64,000 nucleotides of DNA from Sepiola atlantica (GCA_963556195.1 OY744533.1:46693379-46757378), one strand, 5' to 3'. Positions 1 to 10,713 are shown, counted from the first letter of the stretch. The notes: a model not told the origin generated them from the letters alone. Numbers and translations: made by a program.

Positions 1-308
1 CGAAAAAAAAACTGTTGAAAAATCAACGACATTTCATCAATAATAAATGAAAAAATGAAATTAATAAAACTAATGCTTTTATCGAAAAAAAAACTGTTGA
101 AAAATCAACGACATTTCATCAATAATAAATGAAAAAATGAAATTAATAAAACTAATGCTTTTATCGAAAAAAAAACTGTTGAAAAATCAACATTTCATCA
201 ATAATAAATGAAAAAATGAAATTAATAAAACTAATGCTTTTATCGAAAAAAAAACTGTTGAAAAATCAACGACATTTCATCAATAATAAATTAAAAAATG
301 AAATTAAT
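1..308. repeat. 82-bp tandem repeat, about 3.8 copies
   Basis: Units begin at 1, 83, 165 and 244, each opening with CGAAAAAAAAACTGTTG. The third unit lacks three bases (CGA), so its period is 79. The array decays after 300. No coding potential is visible. Confidence 0.95.
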
Positions 309-359
309 CAAGTAAAACGACTATAAAAAGGGGGACAATTTATTTTTTTTTGTAAGAGA

Positions 360-540
360 AAAAAACATGAAATGAGCTCATGTTTCAGAATGGAAGAAAA
401 GAGATTAAACATATTTTTAAAAATGAAATTAATAAAGTCAGAGTAACATGACTATTACACAAAAAAAGCATGAAATAAGTTTATATTTCAGGAGGGAAGA
501 TAAGAGATTAAACATGAAAAAAAATGAAATTAATAAACTC
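360..540. repeat. Two diverged direct copies of a ~115-bp unit
   Basis: The block with ACATGAAATGAGCTCATGTTT, the purine-rich GGAAGAAAAGAGATTAAACA and ATGAAATTAATAAA recurs in altered form from about 468. The segment ATGAAATTAATAAA also occurs in the upstream 82-bp array, so the two arrays are probably related. Confidence 0.6.
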
Positions 541-938
541 GTTTTGACTATTAAAGAAATGCACACATTGTCTCGTTGTGCCATGAATACACTTGTTGAC
601 CTTTGCTAATTGCATAGACAAAGGTCACAATTAGGTGAGGCGAATGTAGCAAAATGCGTGAACCCGTTTAGGGCAGCTGGTGCTACCACTACAGTTTGCA
701 ATCTTTGTGCCAGACTTGGAGACAAGTGCAATAATTCTCTGTAATTCAAACATGTCAGTACGCCTGTATCGGCCATGTTTTGTAAAACTGGGGGTCGGTG
801 CCAAATCCATTCAATGACAGGTGCATGTGATGGGTTCTGTCACCCAAGATGTGTTAGAAAATCGGAACAGGTCGTTAAATCATAACAAAACATTTGTCAA
901 AACTCAGGACAATGTCACCGTATTCTGTGTGTGTCCTT

Positions 939-1024
<86 letters not shown>

Positions 1025-1744
1025 CTTTCACTTTTTTCTCTTGTTCAGTCTGGAGCAAAATAACACAGTCGGCTTTCGAATTAGCATGGGATGAGACACA
1101 TGTTTTAACATCCTCCCTGAACTCAACTCAAATTCGGGTTTTAAATATGTTAATTCTTCGGCAAAAATAAATACATTTTTTAAATATAAAGTAATATGGT
1201 TGTTCCATTATTACATAACACTCTATTGCATCACAGCCGGTCCCAACCAGCAAATAATTAATTCTCTGGAGATAATTACTGACGCCGATTAACGCAGCAT
1301 GCCAGCCGACCAAATACCCAGCAGGGTATGAACCCCTTTATGTTAAAGGGCTTGTAGCGATTGTTTGGTCCGGAGAGCTGGTGTTGTGCCATGCCCAAGA
1401 CGTAACAGCCCTTCCAAAAACGTCTCCAAGGCTCACACACACTAAGTCACACTCGCTGGAAAACGATCGTAGCACAAGCATGCACACACATATATATTTA
1501 GTCTGGGAATGAAGCATGAACTTTTCATTGTAGCTTACTTGCCATAAATATTTTCATACTACTCTACTCATGTATTGAGCACTGTTGTAGTATATAGTGA
1601 AAATATATATATATAATATATTATATTACTTTATAATATATGTGGATATATTTCCGGAGGATGGGGAGGAAAATTTTTTGTCTCTTTGGCTGGCGCGACT
1701 TCAAGCAGAAATGACGTGTTTGCATGCTATACCGAGCTAGAAAA
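541..1744. other. No gene seen; contains a CT microsatellite
   Basis: Apart from the CT run at 942-1021 and short TA stretches near 1600, no family could be recognised. The short frames across the CT run are leucine-serine repeats and are not genes. Confidence 0.6.
942..1021. repeat. (CT)n microsatellite
   Basis: About 40 uninterrupted CT dinucleotides, a strand-asymmetric pyrimidine tract. Confidence 0.98.
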
Positions 1745-2262
1745 CTTCTCACACCTGCCAGTATCCTATATCTCTATAAAGCCACCATTCGCCCATGCAT
1801 GGAGTATTGTTGCCACATCCTGGCTGGTGCGTCAAACGCTACTCTCTAATCTGATAGATCCCTCACTATCAAGCATGCTCCAGTGTCTGTCTCATCGCCG
1901 CAATGTTCATCCCTTTGCTTGTTTTATAAGTACTTTAATAGAATGTGCTCCAACGAATGTGTTGCACTGTTGTCCCCTCTACATAAATACCCCTGATAAA
2001 CACGTCAGTCAGCAAGATCCCATCCCTTTCACTATTGAGGCCCCAAAATGCTGGAGAGCTTTCTACTCTAATAGCTTCTTTCCCTGTACTGCTAGCGTTT
2101 TGAATTCCCTTCCTGCTTCCTGTTTCCCTGACCGTACTAACATACAGACATTTAAATGTAATGTGAACAATCATCTCACTGCAAAACCTCTTCACATAGG
2201 ATTCCCCTAATTCACTGTAGTTCTCTATGTCTCAGTCGCATTGTGTTTTGTTTGGGGTGAAC
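1745..2262 (+). pseudogene. Non-LTR retrotransposon 3' end (family 1, copy 1)
   Basis: The frame covers the C-terminal region downstream of a reverse transcriptase. Recognisable pieces are YISIKPPFAHAWS, an LSHRRNV block, and SLPASCFPDRTNIQTFKCNVNNHL near the end. These match the usual C-terminus of Jockey/CR1-group LINE polymerases, where a conserved SLP..CFP...FK..V..HL segment closes the protein. The RT catalytic part is absent, so this is a 5'-truncated copy. The 3' UTR ends near TTTGTTTGGGGTGAA, shared with the other copies. Six more copies lie at 2936, 4509, 13088, 36455, 48700 and 52950. Clade assignment is tentative. Confidence 0.75.
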
Positions 2263-2935
2263 TTACGTTAAAAGAAAACAAAATATGGAAAGAAATGACA
2301 GTTACGTCATACACATGATATATTATACCAACTAAAAAATAACAGCATGTGGTGATATTATGTCATATAATTTTGAAAAAAAAATTAGGTTTTTCAGAAG
2401 TCAATTTTTCACGTCAGTTTGAATCTTTATAAAAAGAAACATTTATCTTTTTGATCAGAATAGGTTCATAATACTGTGAAAATTTACATAGGCAGATATT
2501 ACTTTTTTGGCACGCCCAAGGTACATCTGATTAAGTCTGACACATATGCGTAAAAGCCATAAGCACATGTGTGGTGAAAGGTTGACAGTTCATACTTGCA
2601 TGAAGACGCATTTCACTACGTCAACTAACACAAACACATGTGAAAGACAGCTACACTATTTAAATCATATATAAACATGTAGTTAGTTAAAGAAAACATA
2701 ATCTATAAGGGTTTGAAGATATTAATAATTTGGAGCAAAAATATTTTCGCAGTTACTCATGCTATTAATGTATGCGCAGTTTCATGTATAACCAAGGACA
2801 GATTCTAGTTATAAGTACTACCATTACAGATCAGAGTGGATCTGGAAGTAATGGCCACTGAGGGGTAACCCTGCATTTCCCCAAAATCCCAATTTGAAAA
2901 AGGAAATTTTAAAATTAATACATTTAGAGCCGAAA
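2263..2935. other. No gene or clear repeat seen
   Basis: AT-rich single-copy-looking sequence between two LINE fragments, without an open frame of note. Confidence 0.5.
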
Positions 2936-3690
2936 ATGGATGTTTACATTCAATGCTACTAAGACAAAGCTCCTTTCTTTTAACAATTATAAGAAATCTT
3001 TCCCACCACCGATTGTCATGGTTGATAGCACCCTTCTTGAGAGTCAAGCATTCAAACGCCTCGGCCTAACATTCACAAGCAATCTGAATTGGAATAAATA
3101 CATAGGAGATACTGCCAAGTCTGCTGCAAAGAAAGTGGGCTCCCTCTACCAGGCCAGTATCCTATACCTCTATAAAGCAACCACTCATCTATGCATGGAA
3201 TATCGTTACCACATCTGGGCTGGTGCACCAACCACTAGGCTCTCCCTGTTGGATACGGTGCAAAAGAGAGTTTCTAACCTATTAAGCCCCGCACTGTTTA
3301 TCAAGCCCCAGCCCATGTTCCATCGCCGCAGTGTTACCTCCCTGTGCTTGTTTTGCAAGTATTTCCATAGAATGTGTTCCAACGAACTTACTGCACTTGT
3401 ATCTCCCTAACGTAAATGCCCCCAACCAATCTTACTAGCAGCAAAATCACACCCCTTCACTGTAAAGGTACCAAGATGCCGAAAAAACTCTATTCAAATA
3501 GCGTCTTTCCTTAGAAATTCCCTTTTTGGCCCCCTGTTGCCCAGATTGTATCAACATGCAGACATTTAAATGTAATGTGAACAAACATCTTGTAGCACAA
3601 CTTCCCGATGCCCACTATAAATCTGGCCCCTAAACACTTACATCTCAGTTCAGTGGCAATATGCTTTGTTTGGGGTGAAATAAAGTTTTT
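2936..3690 (+). pseudogene. Non-LTR retrotransposon 3' end (family 1, copy 2)
   Basis: This is the longest copy of the family. The open frame 2940-3410 begins FNATKTKLLSF, the segment after the RT active site (NxxKT), then runs through SQAFKRLGLTF and NWNKYI, the linker FGFTF/N-W...I region, to LLDTVQKRVSNLL and HRRSVTSLCLFCKYFHRMCS. It is interrupted by a stop at 3408, and homology continues in another frame to CVWG-like 3' sequence and GGGGTGAAATAAAG at about 3675. It is a decayed Jockey/CR1-group polymerase C-terminus. No catalytic FADD motif is included. Confidence 0.75.
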
Positions 3691-3754
3691 TTTTAAATAT
3701 TATTCAAACATATATCAGCTATTGAGTATCACAGAAGCACTTAAAAAGATAATT

Positions 3755-3960
3755 TCTTGCTCTTTTGGCTAGGAGCAAAGTGTAGTATCTGTTCTGATAC
3801 TACACTTCATCGGTTCTTTTCTCCGTCTTCTAGACTGACGCAAATTTTATTTTTGTCCTAATACAGAGTGCCCCTTTTTGGGGAGTTGAATTTTTATTTC
3901 ACATTAACAACCGACCTTGTGTCTAACTCGTGGGGAGGCAAGTAAATAGGGACAATAAAA
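3755..3960 (+). mobile_element. U2 snRNA-headed SINE, type B
   Basis: The left end reads CTTTTGGCT, then AGGAGCAAAGTGTAGTATCT, closely matching nucleotides ~15-43 of U2 snRNA, including the branch-point-binding GTGTAGTA. It is followed by GATACTACACTT (3796-3807), a perfect 12-bp complement of 3778-3789. The body has CTTCTAGACTGACGCAA, CAGAGTGCCCC and a tail ending GGCAAGTAAATAGGGACA. The same body recurs at 9850 (minus), 15627, 57515, 57910 and 58065. An snRNA-derived head on a short dispersed repeat is the definition of SINEU-type SINEs; membership is inferred. Confidence 0.7.
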
Positions 3961-4235
3961 GATAAAAAGAAATGACACATAATATAAAACTTAAAAGCAT
4001 TAATTTCTAGATTCATCAGAGAGTGAAATTGTTCATGACATCAGGGATGTTTATCTCATTCAAAAGTTCATGTTCAATTATTTAGTCTGTTTTGTCTCAT
4101 GGTGATTCCATGGGATAGGTATTTCAATTAGTATACATAGTTAGATTTTGTGAAGTTGGCATTTGTGCTTTCAAGCAGAATTTGTTGAATAATATATATA
4201 TATATATATATAGTTTGAAAAGTCACATTGAAAAT

Positions 4236-4508
4236 GTTGCTGAAATGGCAATAATAAGGAGAATATTTTTTTAAAAAAATATTTTGACAACCTGGACAAC
4301 GCAAATTATTTATGTTTTATAAAATAAATTATTTATTTACTTTAAAAACTTCTTTTTTTTTAAACTTGAGTACTTTCGGTGATTAACACCCTTGTCAGAA
4401 GTATAAGCATTTTTTTTTCTCTTCTTTTTTCGTAAACATAAATAATTTGCGTTGTCCAGGTTTTCAAAATATTTAAAAAAATATTCTCCTTATTGCCATT
4501 TCAGCAAC
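4236..4508. repeat. Foldback element, ~80-bp inverted arms
   Basis: Left arm 4236-4316 (GTTGCTGAAATGGCAATAA ... CCTGGACAACGCAAATTATT) is the inverse of right arm 4432-4508. The ~115-bp loop holds CTTGAGTACTTTCGGTGATT. The right arm abuts directly on the minus-strand LINE fragment that follows. Confidence 0.85.
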
Positions 4509-4975
4509 GGGAGCTGTACAGCGAGATGCTTGTTCACATTAGTTTTACATTTCTACAGGTCGGTACAGTCGGGGAAACAGGGAGCAGGGAGAGAGTTCCA
4601 AATGCCTGCAGCTCGAGGAAAGAAGCTATTGGAGTAGAAGGCTCTCCGGTATCTAGGGACCTCCACAGTGAATGGATAGGATTTAGCTGATTGTCGGGTT
4701 GGTCCAGTCTATTTATGTCGAGGGGGCACCAGAGCAGCAAGTTCATGAGAGCACATTCCATTGAAGTACTTGTAAAACAAGCAGAAGGATGCAACATTGC
4801 GGCGATGGGACAGAGCTAGACCTTGGTGGATAGTGTGGGACCTATTAGATTAGAGACTCTTTTTGTACCGTGTCTAAGAGAGAGAGACTAGTGGTTGGTG
4901 CACCAGCTAAGATGTGACAACAATACTCCATGCCTGGGCGGACGGTGGCTTTGTAGAGATATAGTAAACTGCCAT
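4509..4975 (-). pseudogene. Non-LTR retrotransposon 3' end (family 1, copy 3)
   Basis: Read on the minus strand, it has the family 1 blocks in order: a tyrosine-kinase-like YLYKATVRPG-type segment near 4950, LSLLDTVQK-like sequence near 4870, SHRRNV near 4805, and the CFP...FK..VN.HL end near 4530. Frame 4534-4797 keeps part of it. Several frameshifts and stops make it a pseudogene. Confidence 0.7.
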
Positions 4976-4977
4976 GT

Positions 4978-5522
4978 GTTAATTAATTCTCTGAACAGAA
5001 CAGTTTTGCACCATATTTATACCTCCTTGTGAAGATTAAAATACAGATATAATGCTACAAACCCTTATTCCAATTTTGATCAAAACTTCTTTTGATTGCA
5101 TGATTTTGATTCTAGAAAATGGCTAAAATTTAAGGCTTAAGCTTAAGGGTGTTTCAAAAAATTTAATCCAGGGAATCTTGCTTAATTCGTGTCTAATGAC
5201 TATGAGTTAAAGTCAATGCAAATCTGAAATATTTGAATTTTCAAATGGGAGCTTGTGCCCATATTATTCCACCTAAAAACACTTTTAAATACTCCAAACA
5301 AACTGACATTTGGTGAATATTTATTAATTGATGTCTACTACCTATTCTTAAAATTTTACAAAATCAGAGGTATCTGAATTTTCACAAAGGGCTTTCACCC
5401 CTTTTTATCCCCTTTTTATATTATGTTCCAAAATTCATAATGATCGGTTAATTAATTTAGGAGTTAATCCTGTACATACTCATATATAAATATATTAACT
5501 TACTTAACTTTATAAAGATAGA
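4978..5522 (-). mobile_element. Helitron-like element, 3' terminus missing
   Basis: On the minus strand it starts with TC after an A (5522) as TCTATCTTTATAAAGTTAAG, the same 5' end as the elements at 11116 and 32351. The body includes the shared blocks AAGGGCTTTCACCCC and AAAACACTTTTAAATACTCC (plus-strand reading). It ends near 4978 at GAATTAATT-like sequence just before where the others carry the terminal hairpin and CTAG. No proteins are encoded, so it is non-autonomous. Confidence 0.7.
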
Positions 5523-5525
5523 TAT

Positions 5526-6202
5526 ATAGTTATCAAGGATAGTGTTGTATATTGAGGGCTGGGAAGTTGAAGTTCTGGCATTGCTGTGACATCACATGGT
5601 GAGTACAGGAGTGGTCACATTCGCTCATTTTAAGCAAACCAGACATGTTATGTGCGTGTTGGCAAGTCAGAACCCCCCCCCCCCCTCCGCCAACCCGGGG
5701 GAGGGTAATTTAAATGCAACGATCAATACCCTGGTTCAGAAAAAAAAATATTCAGAACGATATAACATGTTTGTGTTGTGTCTACAACCATACTGACCAA
5801 ACCATCTGCGTTTTAGACAAAAATAAAGATGGTGGCTGTCAAAGGAGACCAGATAGCAATGCTACAATAGTATATTTTTCAATATAAAATAAAATTGCCA
5901 ATATCTTTTAGTTATAGAAATAAATAAAATGAAATAATGATAATGAGAAGAAGAGGCTAAATTATTTTCATAAGAAGCTAAATTCAGTTTTGTAACAAGT
6001 TATGGCTGGTGTTTTGCATTCACCAATCTCACAAATCAATTTTGACACATCAGGCAAAAACGCCAACCTACTTACTTGATTAGAACAAAAAAACAATAGT
6101 AATTATTTAATTATTTGGTTTTCATTTCAAGAGTTCAACCTTTCACCTGTACACTTTTCTTTCCATTTGTTGTAGTTTTTCACTTTTGAAAAAATTATTT
6201 TC
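5526..6202. other. No gene seen; poly(C) tract
   Basis: Holds a C-rich run at 5672-5688. Otherwise AT-rich sequence with no open frame of note or recognised repeat. Confidence 0.5.
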
Positions 6203-6248
6203 TTGATTACAGAAAATATTCAATCAGCTCTATATTTGAATCGCCTCT

Positions 6249-6294
<46 letters not shown>

Positions 6295-6399
6295 AGCTAT
6301 GAAAATATATTTATGACAATTAAGCCTGAAGATTCCCCCCGGGGATGAAACGCAGGAGCCTCTGTGTAGCTTAATTGCTATAAATATATTTTCATAGCT

Positions 6400-6446
<47 letters not shown>

Positions 6447-6497
6447 TGCCGAGAGGCGATTCAAATATAGAGCTGATTGAATATTTTCTGTAATCAA
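6203..6497. repeat. 295-bp palindrome with hammerhead fold at its tip
   Basis: Outer arms 6203-6253 and 6444-6497 (TTGATTACAGAAAATATTCA against its complement), middle TA arrays, and inner arms 6292-6325 and 6369-6402 are nested inverted repeats. The 43 bases between the inner arms are not self-inverse; they form the catalytic core of a hammerhead motif. Stem I of that motif is therefore continuous with the whole ~125-bp arm pair. Confidence 0.95.
6317..6377 (+). ncRNA. Type I hammerhead ribozyme motif (complete)
   Basis: A self-cleaving RNA motif. Stem I is CAATTAAGC (6317-6325) with GCTTAATTG (6369-6377). The core CTGAAGA is at 6326-6332 and fits C-U-G-A-N-G-A. Stem II is TCCCC with GGGGA (6334-6345), with a U-U mismatch at its base. 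GAAA is at 6347-6350. Stem III pairs ACGCAG (6350-6355) with CTGTGT (6362-6367). The cleavage triplet is GUA, with U at 6367 and A17 at 6368. All invariant core bases are present, so catalysis is expected; it has not been tested. Hammerheads of this type are known in Penelope-like retroelements and in retrozymes. No transposase or RT is attached here. Confidence 0.8.
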
Positions 6498-7109
<612 letters not shown>

Positions 7110-7204
7110 CCAGGTAATGTTTGTATCCACAGGTAAAAATTCCGAGAATCTTTACTGTGTTTATATAATAATGCTCAATAATAAATAAAGCTATTGATAT
7201 AATA

Positions 7205-7322
7205 GTTTTATTTACACAAAACAAACATCTGGCTACACGTCATGATACGTTTCAGCCGGAGCTCTTATAAGCAGGCATCATCAGGCAAATTGAAAAAAAT
7301 AAGATGTTTGTGTAAATAAACT
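7205..7322 (-). ncRNA. Hammerhead-like motif in a hairpin
   Basis: On the minus strand CTGATGA (7284-7278) is followed by a hairpin with GCC/GGC base, then GAAA (7253-7250), ACGT..., and a GUA-like cleavage site (7235-7234). Flanking arms 7207-7230 and 7302-7320 are inverted copies (AGATGTTTGTGTAAATAAA). Stem I next to the core pairs poorly, so it may be inactive. The strand after the site reads GCCAGA, as in the copy at 62945. Confidence 0.6.
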
Positions 7323-7683
7323 AAATAATATATATTTTCTGGTGGTCTCTCCCTCCCTTTTCATACACCTTTGAATACCCTATATAATTATCACCATTAA
7401 ATTCACCGAATAGAATTTTCATTTCATCAGATCAGAATACCCAACCACACCATCGCCAGTAAAATAGTAGGCTTAAAAACTGTTTAATTCTTGAACAGAC
7501 TTAATTTTACTTCCTAAATCTTATTCGTAACTCTAAAACAGACTTAATCCCCCACCCTTGTTTTTCCCAATTTTCGACCTCCCCTAAAATAAAGTAGTAT
7601 TGAAAGTGTTTGTCCCAATATTAAGAACTTATATTATAATCTCTGATATATATATATATAGATATATATATATATATATATAT

Positions 7684-7852
7684 ATACAGGACCGGCGGGA
7701 CAGTTATAAAAGGGGGGGGGGCTCTCCTAAAAAGTCGGGGGGGCCGGTTAAACACATGCATATATAACTTCATTATTGATGACCGTAAAGTGGGGGGGGG
7801 CAAGTCAAAAAGTGGGGGGGATTGAGCCCCCCCTCCGGTGCCGCCGTCCATG
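7684..7852. mobile_element. Short MITE-like element with G-runs
   Basis: Imperfect inverted ends, CAGGACCGGCGGGACAG on the left and the complement of ATGGACGGCGGCACCGG on the right, lie between TA arrays. Inside are four runs of 7-10 G with a C-run near the right end, so hairpins or G-quadruplexes are possible. Superfamily unknown. Confidence 0.5.
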
Positions 7853-7879
7853 ATATATATATATATATATATATATATT

Positions 7880-8183
7880 TTCATTCTATGCTGGCAGACG
7901 GAGATGAAACGTTGACAAATTTCGAGCTTCAAAGGTGGTGCTGTGACTTTGTCATGTTTTTTCTAATGACTGTATACGTATACAGCGTCTGGTATTCCCA
8001 AATAACCACTCATCTAATACTAGCCAGGCTCGGCGTCGCTTAACTTTGGTGATCTAACTAGAACCGGTGTAGCAACGTGATTATGCCAGATATAAATATA
8101 TATATTTAAATGAATAAATACAAAAGCATTTTTTTCCATCTAAACTAACTATATTAACATCAAAACACGTTAGGATAATGATA
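7880..8183. other. No gene seen; repeat duplicated near 9380
   Basis: The segment around 8100-8160 (AATAAATACAAAAGCATTTTT, then CTAACTATATT) recurs in altered form at 9385-9450, part of a local duplication of the U2-repeat cluster. TACTAGCCAGGCTCGGCGTCG at 8018 may be another decayed minus-strand Helitron end. Confidence 0.4.
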
Positions 8184-8503
8184 TTTATTTACTCCTCGCG
8201 GAGTTAGGCACAAGGCCAGTTTTATCTTACTCCCACAAGTAAGATGTGACCCAAGATCGGGTCGAGCAAGTGGGGTTAAAAGCCAGCGCTCGAGAGGTGA
8301 GCACTCTGGCCATTTAAAAATTGCCTGGGCAGCCCCGTCGGCATTCCCCGGTAGGGGCGCCTCAGACAGTAAGCAATAAACTTACTCCTCCCCAAAGAGG
8401 GGAGGCGAAGCCTGGGAGGGTGGACCTCCTAGAACTGCACAGGACAGGCGTGCAGTATCCATCGGAACAGATACTACACTTTGATCTTAGCCAAAAGGCC
8501 GAG
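8184..8503 (-). mobile_element. U2 snRNA-headed SINE, type A, full length
   Basis: Read on the minus strand it opens with CTCGGCCTTTTGGCTAAGAT (8503-8484) then CAAAGTGTAGTATCTGTTC, an exact match to U2 snRNA nucleotides ~8-45. The body has a TCCACCCTCCCAGGC box, CCCCTACCGGGGAATGCC, a short hairpin TCTTACTTGTGGGAGTAAGA and a tail GTGCCTAACTCC...GTAAATAAATA. A second complete copy is at 36899-37266, and headless copies are at 12680, 50075 and 50545. Such SINEs are pol II/III snRNA-head chimeras moved by LINE machinery; the partner LINE is unknown. Confidence 0.75.
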
Positions 8504-8754
8504 ATTTGCATAGTTATTTATAAGTTTTTAATAAATTAATATTCTGTAATATAACTTTCTACTTTGTATTGTCAAATTTTCTTCTACATACGTAATCGTT
8601 TTATCGATAGTGCTATTATTATAATTATAAATAAAATAAGATAAATAAATTTTATTAAAAAATGATAGCGTTTAAAAAATTATTTAGGATTTTATTTTCA
8701 AGTGAGATAATTTACTTCCGGCTTTACTAAAGTGTCAAATATCGCTAAGATGTC

Positions 8755-8790
8755 GAACAGATACTACACTTTGATCTTAGCCAAAAGGCC
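8755..8790 (-). pseudogene. Isolated U2 snRNA 5' fragment
   Basis: 36 bases identical to U2 nucleotides ~12-45 in reverse orientation. There is no Sm site or downstream U2 stem, so it is not a working gene; it is a truncated U2 or SINE head. Confidence 0.75.
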
Positions 8791-8889
8791 ACGGAACCAT
8801 AAAAATATTTTTTTGTGACTAGGCATTTTTAAATTAAAAAAAACAAAACAAAAGAAAATTGATTAAATTGGAATATTTTTTAATGGGCG

Positions 8890-9715
8890 GTGTAGTGTAA
8901 TATCGGTTCTGTTGTCATAAGACTGTCCTCCCAGGAATTACCTCCTCCGTTTTTAAGGGTGTGTCGGGGGGAATTCTCCCAGAATGAAAAATCCCAAAGA
9001 CTCGATTCAATCAGAATATCTTTTAATAGGGGGTGGGGGGGTTAGTGTAGTATCAGTTCTGTTCTCATAAGACCGTCCACGCAAGAATGCCTTCCTACTT
9101 TTTGAGTGGAGGGAAGTCGTGTTCGTTCATTATGATATTATCGTCTGTCGAGGGGGGGGGGGTCAGTGTAGTATATGTTCGTTCACCATAATACTAGCTA
9201 AGGAAGAACGATAACTCAAGTTTATTATAAACAAGTCTTTTTTAACTAGAAAATTATGAAAGTTATCGTTCTTCCTTAGCCAGCATATTCATCTTTGTTT
9301 ATAAAAATGGCGACTATATTTTTCCAGACAATTTTCATTTAAGCGTTTCACATGGACAATGAAACTTGCCATGGTTTTTAATGTTATCTAAATAAATAAA
9401 TGCAAAAGTTTTTCCACCTATTCTAACTATATTGTCATTAAAACGGTTTATGCTTATTTAATTCTCTGTAGTATATTTTCATTGGTCATGATACATTCCT
9501 CCCAGGCATTACCTCTCTTCGGCAGGAAGGCCGTACAGTATACATTTGTTCCTCACGACACCATTTCCTCAGGATTAAAAGTTTTGTGTGTCGGGGGAGT
9601 TAGTGTACTATCTATTCTGTTGTCATGATATAATCCTCCCAGGTATTAACCCCTCCTTTGGGGGGTCAGTGCATGCAGTTGTTAATCATATCATCCTCTC
9701 AGCCTCTCATTTGCC
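8890..9715 (+). repeat. Degenerate tandem units with a U2-like core
   Basis: About seven units share GTGTAGTATCTGTTCTGTTG, then CATGATACTATCCTCCCAGG, CATTACCTCC and a G-run. Unit starts are near 8890, 9045, 9121, 9166, 9464, 9533 and 9603. The first block matches U2 nucleotides 31-46. Two more units lie at 20110-20215. Spacing is irregular (45-300 bp). Confidence 0.6.
9197..9281. repeat. Hairpin, 19-bp arms
   Basis: CTAAGGAAGAACGATAACT (about 9197-9215) is matched by its inverse ending at 9281, with a ~45-bp AT-rich loop. Confidence 0.85.
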
Positions 9716-9849
9716 TATTTATTTATTTTAAAGTTTCTAATGAATTAATATTTTCTAATATGTTAATAATTGAATACATGCGTTTATTATTTTTTTAATA
9801 AATTTGTTGCTGTTGTTGTTGTTGTTGTTGTTGCTGTTATTGATGTGTC
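9716..9849. repeat. (TTG)n and duplicated AT-rich segment
   Basis: Contains about seven TTG units near 9808-9835. The part at 9713-9770 resembles 8508-8560, supporting a local duplication. Confidence 0.5.
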
Positions 9850-10056
9850 TGTTCCTATTTACTTCCTCCCACAAGAGCAAAGTTAGGCACAATGTCAATA
9901 TTTAACGTGTGGAGAATCCAGCTCTCCCAAAATGGGCACTCTTAATTAGAACAAAAATTACAGTTGCCTCGGTCTAGAAGGATTTCTCCTTCACTGACAG
10001 AGAACATAAAAACTAAGTGCAGATTAAGTACAGATACTACATTTTGCTCCTAGCCA
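9850..10056 (-). mobile_element. U2 snRNA-headed SINE, type B
   Basis: On the minus strand: GGCCTTTTGGCTAGGAGCAA then AATGTAGTATCTGT (10055-10020), the body with CTTCTAGACCGAGGCAAC and AGAGTGCCC-like block, and a tail GTGCCTAACTTTG...GTAAATAGG. It shares its head and tail with the copy at 3755. Confidence 0.7.
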
Positions 10057-10074
10057 AAAGGCCAAGGAGTTAAC

Positions 10075-10096
10075 ATGTTGTTGTTGTTGTTGTTGG

Positions 10097-10150
<54 letters not shown>
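10075..10150. repeat. (GTT)n(GAT)n microsatellite
   Basis: Six GTT units followed by about 18 GAT units. Confidence 0.97.
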
Positions 10151-10153
<3 letters not shown>

Positions 10154-10713
10154 GTAATAGAAAAAAAATAAACCTCTTCTAATCTTTCTAAATTAAAAAA
10201 AAGTATTTTCCTTTAATATACTTTACATAGTTTTTCTTTCTTTTATAATAAAGGTGAAAAGTACAAAGTACCCATTTCGAATTACTCAGTAATATAAAAA
10301 TGAAGTATTTGACCAATCGACATTCCGCCCTTATGTTTATTCATTTCATTATATAACCAGTTTTAATGGAGAATTCATTTTCATTTTTATGCTGAAGCAA
10401 AATAAAATTTATCGACGTTAAATATCTTAAAGACCATATAAAATGACCTTTTTGTTGTTTTTTTCTTAAAAAACAAAATTTGACGATGTTCATGCACAGT
10501 ATATTTCCCCCATATTGGAATATATCAAATAACACTACGACAATCATCATTTAAAAAAAATTCCTCTAAATTACCAAAATGTCAAATGAAAATTACTTCT
10601 TTGGTTTCTGTAAAGAAGACTACAGTGATAGTAATTGCGGCCCGAAGGGTGGATAGTTTTTGCTAGTATATATATAAAGCGTACGGTAGTTTGCAGAGAA
10701 CATTGCTAGTAAA
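10151..10713. other. No gene seen
   Basis: AT-rich. Short minus-strand frames at 10341-10550 have no recognised similarity. Confidence 0.5.

Noticed and set aside
821..1170. Ser-Leu repeat proteins across the CT run
   Set aside because: All three frames are open only because of the dinucleotide repeat.
8755..8790. A functional U2 snRNA gene
   Set aside because: Only the first ~45 nt of U2 are present at any site; Sm site and 3' stems are absent.
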